Assembly: GCA_020056645.1 (NCBI GenBank)
Contig: JAGVHJ010000567.1
Span: 1-15,246 of the forward strand
Source: Desulfobacterales bacterium
Lineage (GTDB): Bacteria > Desulfobacterota > Desulfobacteria > Desulfobacterales > JAHIVH01
Reading direction: 5' to 3'
Length of the DNA stretch: 15,246 nucleotides
The stretch's first letter is position 1, and every line of letters begins with the position of its first letter. The notes beneath the pieces were generated by a model that had not been told where the DNA came from, searched no databases, and saw only the letters and a program-made list of their open reading frames with translations. The position numbers and the translations under genes are program-made. This document shows positions 8,040 through 14,780 of the stretch, one piece after another.

Positions 8040-9084
8040 GACAAAACTCCTTATAGGTCTCTTTCACATAGCCATACATCTGAATCGATTTATTCAATTG
8101 ACCCGTGAAAACTGGATCTTCCCGCCGGTGATCACCTGCGGCGAACTCTCTTCGTTTGTTTTCAGACGGGATGAATTCATTTAAAAGAATCAGGCACCAC
8201 TTGATGCCGAACAAGGGGAAAACTATTTTTATTCTCTGCTTCAGACCCTGAATGTGCGCGAATTTTTCGAGCATTTTTTCAAGAAAATAGTGTTTCAGCT
8301 CTGTTCTGATTTCCATTGCCGGGTGCAAAAGAAAATCAACAATCATTTTGGAAGGGTCATCCCAGCCAAAGTATTCGAAATCCATAAAATAGAGACCTCC
8401 TTTTTTCGAGAGGATCGCATTGTGAAACCCGAAGTCTGATGGGCTTAATGTCTGGTCCTTTTTTTCAATCTTCCGACTCAGATTCAAATGGAACTCTTCC
8501 GATTTTTTATAACACCACGCTTCTACCTCTTGAAAAAACGGGGCTATCAAGGTGTTCAGAAATAAGGACAACTCCTTTTCCGCCCCAGGATATTTTTTTA
8601 CTTTCACCAATCTATTCATACGAGACGATACATTTTCAAGCATGTCATCAATTGAAAAGCAGGCCTCGGATGCAGGAGCAAGGGCGTCGGCTTCCGGATC
8701 ATTTTTTAGGTTCTCCAGTTTTTCCAGAAACGAGACAAGCGCATCGATCGATTTCATTTCAATCTCAGCCGGATAAAGCTTAGATCCCTGGATAAATTCG
8801 TAAACGGCCACGCCCTTATCTTCATCCATGGCTACCGGCTTTGGAATATTGCCGAAACCATGTTGGATCATGAAGTGAGAGGCTCGCCATTCGGTTCTCA
8901 GGCGATCCCTCCCATCTGTTTTGTCTCGAAAATATAATTTCACCGCAAATTCCCTGAAATTATAGCAGACAACATGGTACACCCGGCTATTTTTCCCACC
9001 GGACAGGGGAGCGATGGACAAAACCTTCTCCGACATTATGTCAGTCAGGTAATGATTAAAAAAAAGGGATTCCCCATCGATCAT
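8032..9084 (-). CDS. APH/choline-kinase-like phosphotransferase
   Basis: A 350-residue kinase of the aminoglycoside-phosphotransferase fold. The nucleotide loop is SGGKNSRVYHV at 28-38, with the ATP-binding lysine probably K49 in FAVKLYF. YEFIQG at 95-100 is the hinge. The catalytic loop is SPSDFGFHN at 214-222 (base D217, metal ligand N222), and MDFEYFGWDDP at 234-244 supplies the second metal ligand D235. The usual histidine two places before the catalytic aspartate is P215 here. In sugar loci such kinases often phosphorylate a sugar or alditol; resistance is unlikely from context. Its ATG overlaps the HAD gene's stop as ATGA (9084-9081), indicating coupling to that broken gene. Its base composition is AT-rich compared with the flanking transketolase genes. 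Confidence 0.82.
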   Translation of the reverse strand: MIDGESLFFNHYLTDIMSEKVLSIAPLSGGKNSRVYHVVCYNFREFAVKLYFRDKTDGRDRLRTEWRASHFMIQHGFGNIPKPVAMDEDKGVAVYEFIQGSKLYPAEIEMKSIDALVSFLEKLENLKNDPEADALAPASEACFSIDDMLENVSSRMNRLVKVKKYPGAEKELSLFLNTLIAPFFQEVEAWCYKKSEEFHLNLSRKIEKKDQTLSPSDFGFHNAILSKKGGLYFMDFEYFGWDDPSKMIVDFLLHPAMEIRTELKHYFLEKMLEKFAHIQGLKQRIKIVFPLFGIKWCLILLNEFIPSENKRREFAAGDHRREDPVFTGQLNKSIQMYGYVKETYKEFCHG

Positions 9085-9695
9085 TTGGAAAAGATACTCC
9101 TTCCTATTTCATCCCAGGTAGCGCATACTTTTATATCTCCGGGAGGCGTTTCCAAATCCGATCCAAATAAAATTTTTCTTGTTTCCAAAGGAAACCCGGG
9201 TTCCAGAAACGTTTCCAAAAGATCATCGATAAACCAATCGCATTTTAAATGGATAATCTCGTTCACCTTTTCTTGCCGGGTGGATCCGAACCGGACGGCA
9301 TTCATCGCAATCAGGCCGCCGGATTTTGAGAAGTCTAATTTTTCGCCGATCCAGTTCAGAGCGGCCTCTCTCAAATCGGTTTGAGTCTTATCGTAGTTTG
9401 CATATCGGGTCTTATGACTGATGATAAACACCTTGCAACGCTCCCTTAAGCACCCCTTTAAAAAATCCCTTACCCCATCAAAAGGCTCGGCCCGGTGGAT
9501 CAGGCCGCCATATATGGCCCCTTGAATGATCTGCTACTCAATCTCACCTTCCGGAAGGGTTCGTCGAATATAATCCCGGATCTCTTTTTTATTTTTTTTA
9601 AATCCTTCGGGAATCAGATCTTTTTCACGGGCAAGGTGATAAATCAGAGTGTCATATTGGATGATGGTGTTATCAAGATCAATGCCGATAATCAA
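9081..9695 (-). pseudogene. HAD-family phosphatase interrupted by one in-frame amber codon
   Basis: One frame runs from TTG 9695 to TGA 9081 (204 codons), broken only by TAG at 9536-9534 (codon 54). Before the stop it encodes IIGIDLDNTIIQYD, with HAD motif I DLDNT at residues 6-10. After it come QGAIYGGLI, motif II as VFIISHKT, and motif IV as CDWFIDDL, ending in SIFSK. The frame is intact on both sides, so this is a single substitution, most simply TGG to TAG; my recollection of the family has a tryptophan here. The start must be TTG or later because TGA lies in frame four codons upstream; GGGGGG lies just before it. GTG 9431 could restart translation but would omit motif I. Family members dephosphorylate sugar phosphates; here a GmhB-like role is possible. 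Alternatives are a sequencing error or readthrough. Confidence 0.8.
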
Positions 9696-9713
9696 ATCGC
9701 CCCCCTGTCATGA

Positions 9714-10781
9714 CTAAATAAAATTCACATGGGGCGGCGGAACCTTGAGCGCCCAAAGATATCGGTTGATCTCGCCCATTCTGCAATTCACCCGGCACTG
9801 GTCGACAATGGGTTTGGTTTCCACATCCGACACCGCTTTTTTTCGTTTTTCGCCTTCCCAGATCTCTTTGAAGTTCTGGTCATAGAGATTCCCATATAAC
9901 AACCGGTCATCCTTCAGATAGGCGCTGCATCCCCAAAGGTTCCCCGATGAATCCACATAGGACCAGAAGGGAAGGGCCAGGCAATGGGGAAAGCCCAATT
10001 CGCCCTTGTCCCAATGCCTCATGGCATTGGCTCGGAAAACAACCCTGAAGCGATCACTGTTAAATGTTTCAAGTAAATCAGCGAGTTCCATAGAATCTTC
10101 ATATGAAATCTCCTCATAGATTTTTGTCTCGCTTGCATGATGCTGGGAATAGGGTTTGATTACCAGATACTTGGCCCCTGCCTCCCTTGCGATTTTTGCG
10201 AGTGTCGCCGCCTCATGCCTGTTTTCCGGCAGCAGAAGCATCTGCATGCCGATGACACAGCGGCCATGATGATTTTCATTCCTTCTGGCTGCTTTTGCGA
10301 TATTCTCTATCACTTGGTCAAAATCTTTCTTGGGAGCCCTGTGGATTTTTGCGTAGGTCTCCTTCGTACCCGCATTGATGCTCACCTTTATCCACTCCAC
10401 TTGATCGAGAATTTTTGAAGATAGTGCGTCACCTAACAATACCCCATTGGTTGTAATGGCCACGTCCATTCCGCACGCTTTGGTGTATTTCACCATCTCT
10501 GCAAAATGCTCATGAAGAAGAGGCTCGCCCTCTCCCGCAAACATGATGCTTCTTACACCAAGCGCGGCCATCTCCTTCAGGCGCTCTTTCATCATGGCGA
10601 TATCCAGGGATTTTTTTTCATACCCCATGAAATCCTTTGCGCAGAACACGCACCGGTGGTTACAGGCCCCTGTGGGGCTGATTTCCATATAAATGGGATA
10701 AATGTTCTTACCCTGTAACCACTCGTGAACCCGTGGCACATGATACATGAGTTTGTGGCTGTCGATGCGGTATTGATCCAT
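9714..10781 (-). CDS. Radical SAM protein with SPASM-like C-terminus
   Basis: A 355-residue radical SAM enzyme. YPIYMEISPTGACNHRCVFC ends in the CxxxCxxC cluster motif (C40, C44, C47), FAGEGEP at 81-87 is the SAM-binding GGE-like motif, and ITTNGVLL near 109-116 is the following barrel strand. The C-terminal region keeps paired cysteines: one in FPHCLALPF and one in LWGCSAYL, then C329 and C333 in CRVNC, consistent with auxiliary clusters of a SPASM/twitch type. The reaction and substrate are unknown; no precursor peptide gene is nearby. It starts 13 bases after the GmhA-like gene with AGGA at suitable spacing, and ends in TAG 18 bases before the HAD gene. The position between an isomerase and a phosphatase suggests it acts on the same sugar phosphate or its activated form (inference). 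Confidence 0.85.
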   Translation of the reverse strand: MDQYRIDSHKLMYHVPRVHEWLQGKNIYPIYMEISPTGACNHRCVFCAKDFMGYEKKSLDIAMMKERLKEMAALGVRSIMFAGEGEPLLHEHFAEMVKYTKACGMDVAITTNGVLLGDALSSKILDQVEWIKVSINAGTKETYAKIHRAPKKDFDQVIENIAKAARRNENHHGRCVIGMQMLLLPENRHEAATLAKIAREAGAKYLVIKPYSQHHASETKIYEEISYEDSMELADLLETFNSDRFRVVFRANAMRHWDKGELGFPHCLALPFWSYVDSSGNLWGCSAYLKDDRLLYGNLYDQNFKEIWEGEKRKKAVSDVETKPIVDQCRVNCRMGEINRYLWALKVPPPHVNFI

Positions 10782-10794
10782 GGTCTATTCCTGT

Positions 10795-11370
10795 TTACTC
10801 TTGGTTTGAAACATTTGAAACCAGATCCATCCAGTAGTGGAGGATAGCCGCATGACCACTTTCGGCCATTCCGTAAGTCTCGGCGGGCACATAAAAATTC
10901 AAGTCACCCTTGGAGCGCAGCCGATTGTCCAGTTTCATGGCGGAGAGGGTCGCGACCTGACCCTCCAACGCAATGGCCGTATCCGCAGCCCGAAGGATAT
11001 TCGGTGAGTTTCCCGAACTGCTGATGGCGACCAGCATATCTCCCGGCTTCATCCGCCGTCTCAAGGGTTCGGAAAAGACCTCCTCATAACAGAGATCGTT
11101 CGCAACGGCTGTAATTAATGAAAGATCGGAAAAGACCTCTGTATGCACATGGGCGTTTTTGGCCAGGTCCGCCGCCATGTGGCTCGCCATGGAGGCGCTT
11201 GCGCCATTTCCGATCAAGTAAACGGTTTTCCGGTTTCGCCGGATCGCTAGGGTCCGATCCCGCCAACGAAGGAACGCCTCGTCGATTTGAATATGCCGGC
11301 CCACTTTATCCGTCACATCGAGGGATTTCAATCCTGTATAAAGCCGATCGATATTTGCTGTCCAGTTCAT
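10795..11370 (-). CDS. gmhA: SIS-domain sugar-phosphate isomerase, GmhA-like
   Basis: A 191-residue protein of the GmhA (sedoheptulose 7-phosphate isomerase) type; E. coli GmhA is 192. The phosphate-binding motifs are IGNGASASMASHMAADL at 53-69 and SSSGNSPNIL at 117-126. By my alignment from memory, the zinc ligands of GmhA (His, Glu, Gln, His) fall here on H64, D68, E170 and H178, so two ligands differ conservatively. Known GmhA converts sedoheptulose 7-phosphate to D-glycero-D-manno-heptose 7-phosphate, the first step to ADP- or GDP-heptose. The nearby HldE-like protein and HAD gene support this role. The gene is preceded by the 195-base gap with a palindromic element and by two closely spaced Shine-Dalgarno sequences. 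A related aldose/ketose phosphate isomerase is possible. Confidence 0.8.
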   Translation of the reverse strand: MNWTANIDRLYTGLKSLDVTDKVGRHIQIDEAFLRWRDRTLAIRRNRKTVYLIGNGASASMASHMAADLAKNAHVHTEVFSDLSLITAVANDLCYEEVFSEPLRRRMKPGDMLVAISSSGNSPNILRAADTAIALEGQVATLSAMKLDNRLRSKGDLNFYVPAETYGMAESGHAAILHYWMDLVSNVSNQE

Positions 11371-11390
11371 TTACCTCCTTCTCTCCTTTA
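11371..11390 (-). promoter_or_regulatory. Tandem Shine-Dalgarno sequences before the GmhA-like gene
   Basis: On the minus strand the 20 bases before ATG 11370 contain AAAGGAGAG and then AAGGAGGT. The stronger, proximal copy leaves only two bases (AA) before the ATG, which is unusually tight. The distal copy leaves about a dozen, which is long. No better in-frame start follows within the first 13 codons. Either site may be used. Confidence 0.6.
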
Positions 11391-11424
11391 TTTTGAGATC
11401 GAGAAATATTCTTGCATCCTGCGG

Positions 11425-11548
11425 CCCTGCCGGGGGCCAAACTTTTAAAAAGTTTGACAAATAGGTTTTTTTAAACATGAAGCGTGAGGGTGACACCCCA
11501 CTCAAAACCCATTTGTCCAGATTTCTAAAATCTGCTCCCCCGGAAGGG
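11425..11548. repeat. 124-bp imperfect palindromic element with hairpins nested in each arm
   Basis: The arms 11425-11469 and 11504-11548 are inverted copies, 45 bases each with 34 matches by hand alignment, around a 34-base centre. The outer CCGGGGG and the inner GACAAATrGGTTTT blocks are best kept. At the same place in each arm sits a different short palindrome: CAAACTTTTAAAAAGTTTG at 11438-11456 (9-base stems) and CAGATTTCTAAAATCTG at 11518-11534 (7-base stems). Their sequences differ but each pairs with itself. The centre has a third, bulged stem at 11484-11501. This nested layout suggests a mobile palindromic (MITE- or REP-like) element or a structured RNA. No target-site duplication is obvious. 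It lies in the only large gap of the window, between two co-directional genes. A mere attenuator is an alternative. Confidence 0.7.
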
Positions 11549-11565
11549 AAAAAAAATAGATCAAA

Positions 11566-12534
11566 CTACCTCGCCTTTAACGCAGACCAGAGCATCGGGA
11601 TCGTGTCCCGGTGTCGGCCCTTCACGTAAAAGCTTTCTCCACCGTCCGCCACGGTCCGGACCAACATGGTTTTAAAGGGCCTGAAATAGTAAAACGGACT
11701 GCTCTTTTCCGGTTCCAGCCGGTAATTTTTCGGCAGATCCACTATATCACACACCAGGGTCGTGAAGCGTTTGATGGTTTTTCCCTGTTGCCGGGCCAGG
11801 TTTCTCACCATGGAAAGAGCTTTGAGATATACTTCCGGGGCCATGACCGCGCTTCCGAAGTTCATCACCACCCCGTTTTCAAGGGAGGTCATCACATGGG
11901 CGAGCCTTAAAAAATCGGTGTAGCTCGTCTGGCCGGTCACGGCCCCGTCACAATTGGGAAATTCATGGATAATATCGCATCCGATTCCCACATGGACCGT
12001 TACCGGAATTTTCAACCGGTATCCGGAGGCGAGAAGGCTCGTATTCTTTTGAGGAAACGCACCCTCCCATATCGCCTTTCCAACCGCTTCACCAAATCCT
12101 CTATGCGCTTTGACCCCCTCATGGAGGATATCGTTGATCTTCCCGGTCTCTTCCCACAATCCAAAGTAGCCTTCCTTAATATAGCGTGAGACGCACTCGG
12201 TGGTTTTTCCAATCAGGGAGAACTCATAATCGTGAACGACGCCCGCGCCGTTCATGGAAAGCGCCGAGATATACCCCTCCTCCATCATGTCGATCAGGTA
12301 TCTCTGCACTCCGTCCCGCACCAAGTGGGCCCCCATCATCAGGATCACGGCCCCCCCTTTTTCCCGCGCCGTCCGCATGCGTGACGCGACCTCTTGAAAT
12401 ACCGGCTCTGAAACCGGGACCGGTTCAAGGGGCAGGATACGAGAGAGGTCCAGATCATTCACCCGCTTTTCAAGGGGTTCGATTTTCAGCCGGGATCGGT
12501 CAAATTCAGGAAATTCGCGCAAAGGGGGCCTCAT
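11566..12534 (-). CDS. Conserved protein, possibly deoxyhypusine-synthase-like fold
   Basis: A 322-residue soluble protein. VILMMGAHLVRDGVQRYLID and then ALSMNGAGVVHDYE (about 91-104) alternate strands and helices in a Rossmann-like way. KIPVTVHVGIGCDIIHEFPN with DGAVTG, and GVVMNFGSAVMAPEVYLKAL further on, are strongly patterned. The 'G.H....G....l..L...g.....NGAG..HD.E' signature reminds me of bacterial proteins distantly related to deoxyhypusine synthase, which binds NAD. This is recollection, not a search, and I see no evidence of a protein-modification target here. The role in the locus is unknown; an NAD-dependent step on a sugar or amine donor is conceivable. The start ATG overlaps the kinase stop as ATGA (12534-12531) and has no Shine-Dalgarno, so translation is probably coupled. 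The stop is TAG. Confidence 0.6.
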   Translation of the reverse strand: MRPPLREFPEFDRSRLKIEPLEKRVNDLDLSRILPLEPVPVSEPVFQEVASRMRTAREKGGAVILMMGAHLVRDGVQRYLIDMMEEGYISALSMNGAGVVHDYEFSLIGKTTECVSRYIKEGYFGLWEETGKINDILHEGVKAHRGFGEAVGKAIWEGAFPQKNTSLLASGYRLKIPVTVHVGIGCDIIHEFPNCDGAVTGQTSYTDFLRLAHVMTSLENGVVMNFGSAVMAPEVYLKALSMVRNLARQQGKTIKRFTTLVCDIVDLPKNYRLEPEKSSPFYYFRPFKTMLVRTVADGGESFYVKGRHRDTIPMLWSALKAR

Positions 12535-14066
12535 TTCATCAGGGAGGTGATATATTTTTGAACGCTCATCCGATCGATGGCCTTCTTGTTTCCAATGATT
12601 TCAACGGCAAGGGCACCCACGATGTTGCCCAGGAATCCCATAATCTCATTTCTCACATTCTGAACAGCGGCGAGAGCGGTGACGGACAGAAAGGCATCTC
12701 CCGCGCCGACCCGGTCGACAACCTTTTGAGCAAAGGAGGGGACAACCACAAACGCCCCGTGCGCATCACTGACTGCACATCCTTGCCGTCCCAGGGTGAC
12801 CACGCATTTTTTACATCCCAGTTTCCGGACCAGGGCCTCCATGTTAGGCCTCAACTGGTCGTTTCGCGTCCTGAACTCCAGCTGCAATTCATGATTGGCG
12901 ATGCTGATATAATCGGCCCTCGGATATTTAGAGATGGTGTGAAACCCCCGATTGCCCGCGTTGGCCTGGGTGTTTACGGCCAAAAATTTGGCTTCCTGGG
13001 TCATGATGGCGATCATCTCGTCGCTGATCGTTCCGTGGCCGAAATCGGCCGCGATCACCAAGTCGAAGGTCCGGATATTCTCCCTGAGCCAGCCGCATAT
13101 TGCCTGGTTTTTATCTTCTGGAAGGCCCGAGTCGTCCATTTCATAGACTTCAAAGAGCTTGTTGAACGAATAGCCATCCACATAACGCCGTTTGATCAGC
13201 GTGGGAGCATTGGGCTGAACCTCGAATTTCAGAGAAACATTGGGGTGGAGCTGGCTTTTGATGAACGATTCATGGCTATTATTCTCGCCGATGGTGGTCA
13301 ATAGTTTGACATGATTGGAAAAATTGGCCACATGGTTGGCGACCGCCAGTACGCCCCCCGCGAAAAGCTCATGGGACTGATATTGAAGAACCAGCGTAGG
13401 GTCTTTTGAGGATTTTCCGATGGCGTTTACATACTGATACTCGTCGAGAATGGTGTCTCCCACCACCAACACCTTTAAATCCGACATGCGGTTTAAAACG
13501 CTAACGATATCGTTCAATTGAAACCGGGACCGGAAGAGCTCCAGATAATCGTTGATCTCCTGGGGAAAGTGGGACAAATAGCGGTTGATCAGATTGGAGG
13601 AGCTAAAGACAATATCCTCGGTGAAGGCGATCCGGGCGCCAATTTCCTCCGCCACTTGGGCCTCCAACCCGATCTTACCAGTGGGGTCGTCATAGATATT
13701 TTTAAACTCCGAGCCCTTGACAAAAACATCCGGGCGAAGGAGCCTCAGGGTCTCTTCAGCGGTGGGCCACTCGTTAATGGCCACAAAATCCACACTATTC
13801 AATGAGGCGACCGCTTCGGCCCGCAAGGTTTCGGCAAACGCAGGCCTGTGGGGTCCCTTGTCCACATCCCGGTCTGGCGTGAGGGTGACCACGAGAATAT
13901 CGCCCATTCGTCTCGCCTGCTCGAAATAGCGGATATGGCCGATATGAAGGAGATCGAACACCCCATGGCAAAGCACGATTTTATTCTCTTCGGCCTTGAG
14001 AGACCGGATCACGCTTGCAAGCTCTTTTAATGATTTGATCTTTTCATTCTGACGACGATCCTCCAT
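12531..14066 (-). CDS. Bifunctional nucleotidyltransferase / PfkB sugar kinase (HldE-like, domains reversed)
   Basis: A 511-residue two-domain protein. Residues about 25-165 form a cytidylyltransferase-like domain with HGVFDLLHIGH at 34-44, VFVKGSEF at 114-121 and FSSSNLI at 154-160. Residues about 195-511 form a PfkB (ribokinase) domain with VVGDTILDEY at 201-210, GGVLAVANHV at 237-246 and the catalytic-base motif DRVGAGDAF at 451-459 (D457). E. coli HldE carries the same two activities but kinase first. The kinase would phosphorylate C1 of heptose 7-phosphate and the other domain would transfer a nucleotide to heptose 1-phosphate; the order of domains and the nucleotide (ATP, CTP or GTP) need testing. 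ATG 14066 has AAAGGAGAGG upstream and lies 23 bases inside the preceding gene. The 3' end overlaps the next start by 4 bases. Confidence 0.85.
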   Translation of the reverse strand: MEDRRQNEKIKSLKELASVIRSLKAEENKIVLCHGVFDLLHIGHIRYFEQARRMGDILVVTLTPDRDVDKGPHRPAFAETLRAEAVASLNSVDFVAINEWPTAEETLRLLRPDVFVKGSEFKNIYDDPTGKIGLEAQVAEEIGARIAFTEDIVFSSSNLINRYLSHFPQEINDYLELFRSRFQLNDIVSVLNRMSDLKVLVVGDTILDEYQYVNAIGKSSKDPTLVLQYQSHELFAGGVLAVANHVANFSNHVKLLTTIGENNSHESFIKSQLHPNVSLKFEVQPNAPTLIKRRYVDGYSFNKLFEVYEMDDSGLPEDKNQAICGWLRENIRTFDLVIAADFGHGTISDEMIAIMTQEAKFLAVNTQANAGNRGFHTISKYPRADYISIANHELQLEFRTRNDQLRPNMEALVRKLGCKKCVVTLGRQGCAVSDAHGAFVVVPSFAQKVVDRVGAGDAFLSVTALAAVQNVRNEIMGFLGNIVGALAVEIIGNKKAIDRMSVQKYITSLMK

Positions 14067-14757
14067 CTTTCCTCTCCTTTGAAATCACTGTTTCAAAAAA
14101 CAGAAAATCGAACGCAGTATCGATATCGATCGATTTTTCAGGGGCCATGACATGACCTAAGGTTCTATCGGCATAGAGGGTCTGAACCTTTTTCAAAAAG
14201 TCACAGGCCGTCACATAAACGGCGCCATTTGGCACATAAACCAGGGGGAGATCCTGCCGCCGTTTTTTAAGAAACGCGCTTCCCATGAGGGGGCTCAGCA
14301 CATCCTCATTCTCCAAGGTGAACATCCAGTAAGGCGATTTGGAAACCGCCACCACAGAGACGCAGGCGTCCGCCTTTTCCCGAACGCATTTCAGGATGCA
14401 GGAATCGATATCGCCGGGTTCCGTGAGGGGTGATGTGGGCTGGAGGGTCACCACGTAATCAAATCCCGGCATTCGCTCCACGGCATGCAGAATGGCCAGG
14501 GCCGTCGGGCTCTCATCTCCCGCCAGTTCGGAAGGCCGCATGAAGGGAGCCTCGCACCCAAGAGCCACCGCAACCGCCATGATTTTTTCGTCATCCGTCG
14601 ACACAACGAGCCGGTCGATATACCGGGATTTTCGCGCCGCCTGAATGACCCAGGCGATCAAGGGTTTTCCACCGGCGAGCCGGATATTCTTCCCCGGCAC
14701 TCCCTTGGAGCCGCCCCGGGCCGGAATCACCCCCAGAATTTTTTTTCCATCGACCAT
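14044..14757 (-). CDS. Acylneuraminate/Kdo-type cytidylyltransferase (CMP-sugar synthetase)
   Basis: A 237-residue protein of the CMP-sialic acid synthetase family. The CTP-binding loop IPARGGSKGVPGKNI lies at 11-25. STDDEKI at 53-59, LQPTSPL at 105-111, LVYVPNGAVYVT at 172-183 and SIDIDT at 209-214 (metal-binding acidic residues) are the other family landmarks. Length fits the short, single-domain NeuA/PseF/LegF group. It would couple CTP to a 2-keto sugar acid or another sugar, releasing pyrophosphate. GGGGAG sits 7 bases before ATG 14757, and the gene starts 23 bases after the nucleotidyltransferase. With that neighbour it resembles the ptmE-legF arrangement of legionaminic acid loci, but no condensing enzyme (NeuB type) is inside the window. 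The exact sugar is therefore open. Confidence 0.88.
   Translation of the reverse strand: MVDGKKILGVIPARGGSKGVPGKNIRLAGGKPLIAWVIQAARKSRYIDRLVVSTDDEKIMAVAVALGCEAPFMRPSELAGDESPTALAILHAVERMPGFDYVVTLQPTSPLTEPGDIDSCILKCVREKADACVSVVAVSKSPYWMFTLENEDVLSPLMGSAFLKKRRQDLPLVYVPNGAVYVTACDFLKKVQTLYADRTLGHVMAPEKSIDIDTAFDFLFFETVISKERKDGGSSSE
14071..14080 (-). promoter_or_regulatory. Shine-Dalgarno for the HldE-like gene, inside the upstream coding region
   Basis: The minus strand reads AAAGGAGAGG four bases before ATG 14066. It lies within the last codons of the cytidylyltransferase gene, whose stop is downstream of that ATG. This supports 14066 as the real start despite the 23-base overlap. Confidence 0.7.
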
Positions 14758-14780
14758 TGATCGCTCCCCTCTCTTCGATG

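Noticed and set aside
8032..9084. An aminoglycoside resistance gene
   Set aside because: The fold is shared with APH enzymes, but the catalytic loop is of another subgroup and the gene sits between sugar-phosphate enzymes.
9534..9536. TAG in the HAD gene as a pyrrolysine or other recoding site
   Set aside because: TAG is the normal stop of three other genes in the window, and a single change from a tryptophan codon is simpler. There is no supporting element downstream that I can see.
11454..11482. A sigma-70 promoter (TTGACA-like box) inside the palindromic element
   Set aside because: TTGACA reads on the plus strand, where no gene follows, and the bases 17 positions on do not resemble TATAAT.
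11430..11548. The palindromic element as a simple intrinsic terminator for the upstream genes
   Set aside because: On the minus strand the long T-run comes before the hairpins rather than after them, and the arms are too elaborate for a plain terminator. Attenuation cannot be excluded.
12186..13304. A 372-codon open frame on the plus strand
   Set aside because: It lies opposite the strongly recognisable HldE-like and DHS-like genes and its translation shows no family motif; GC-rich genes often leave such antisense frames.
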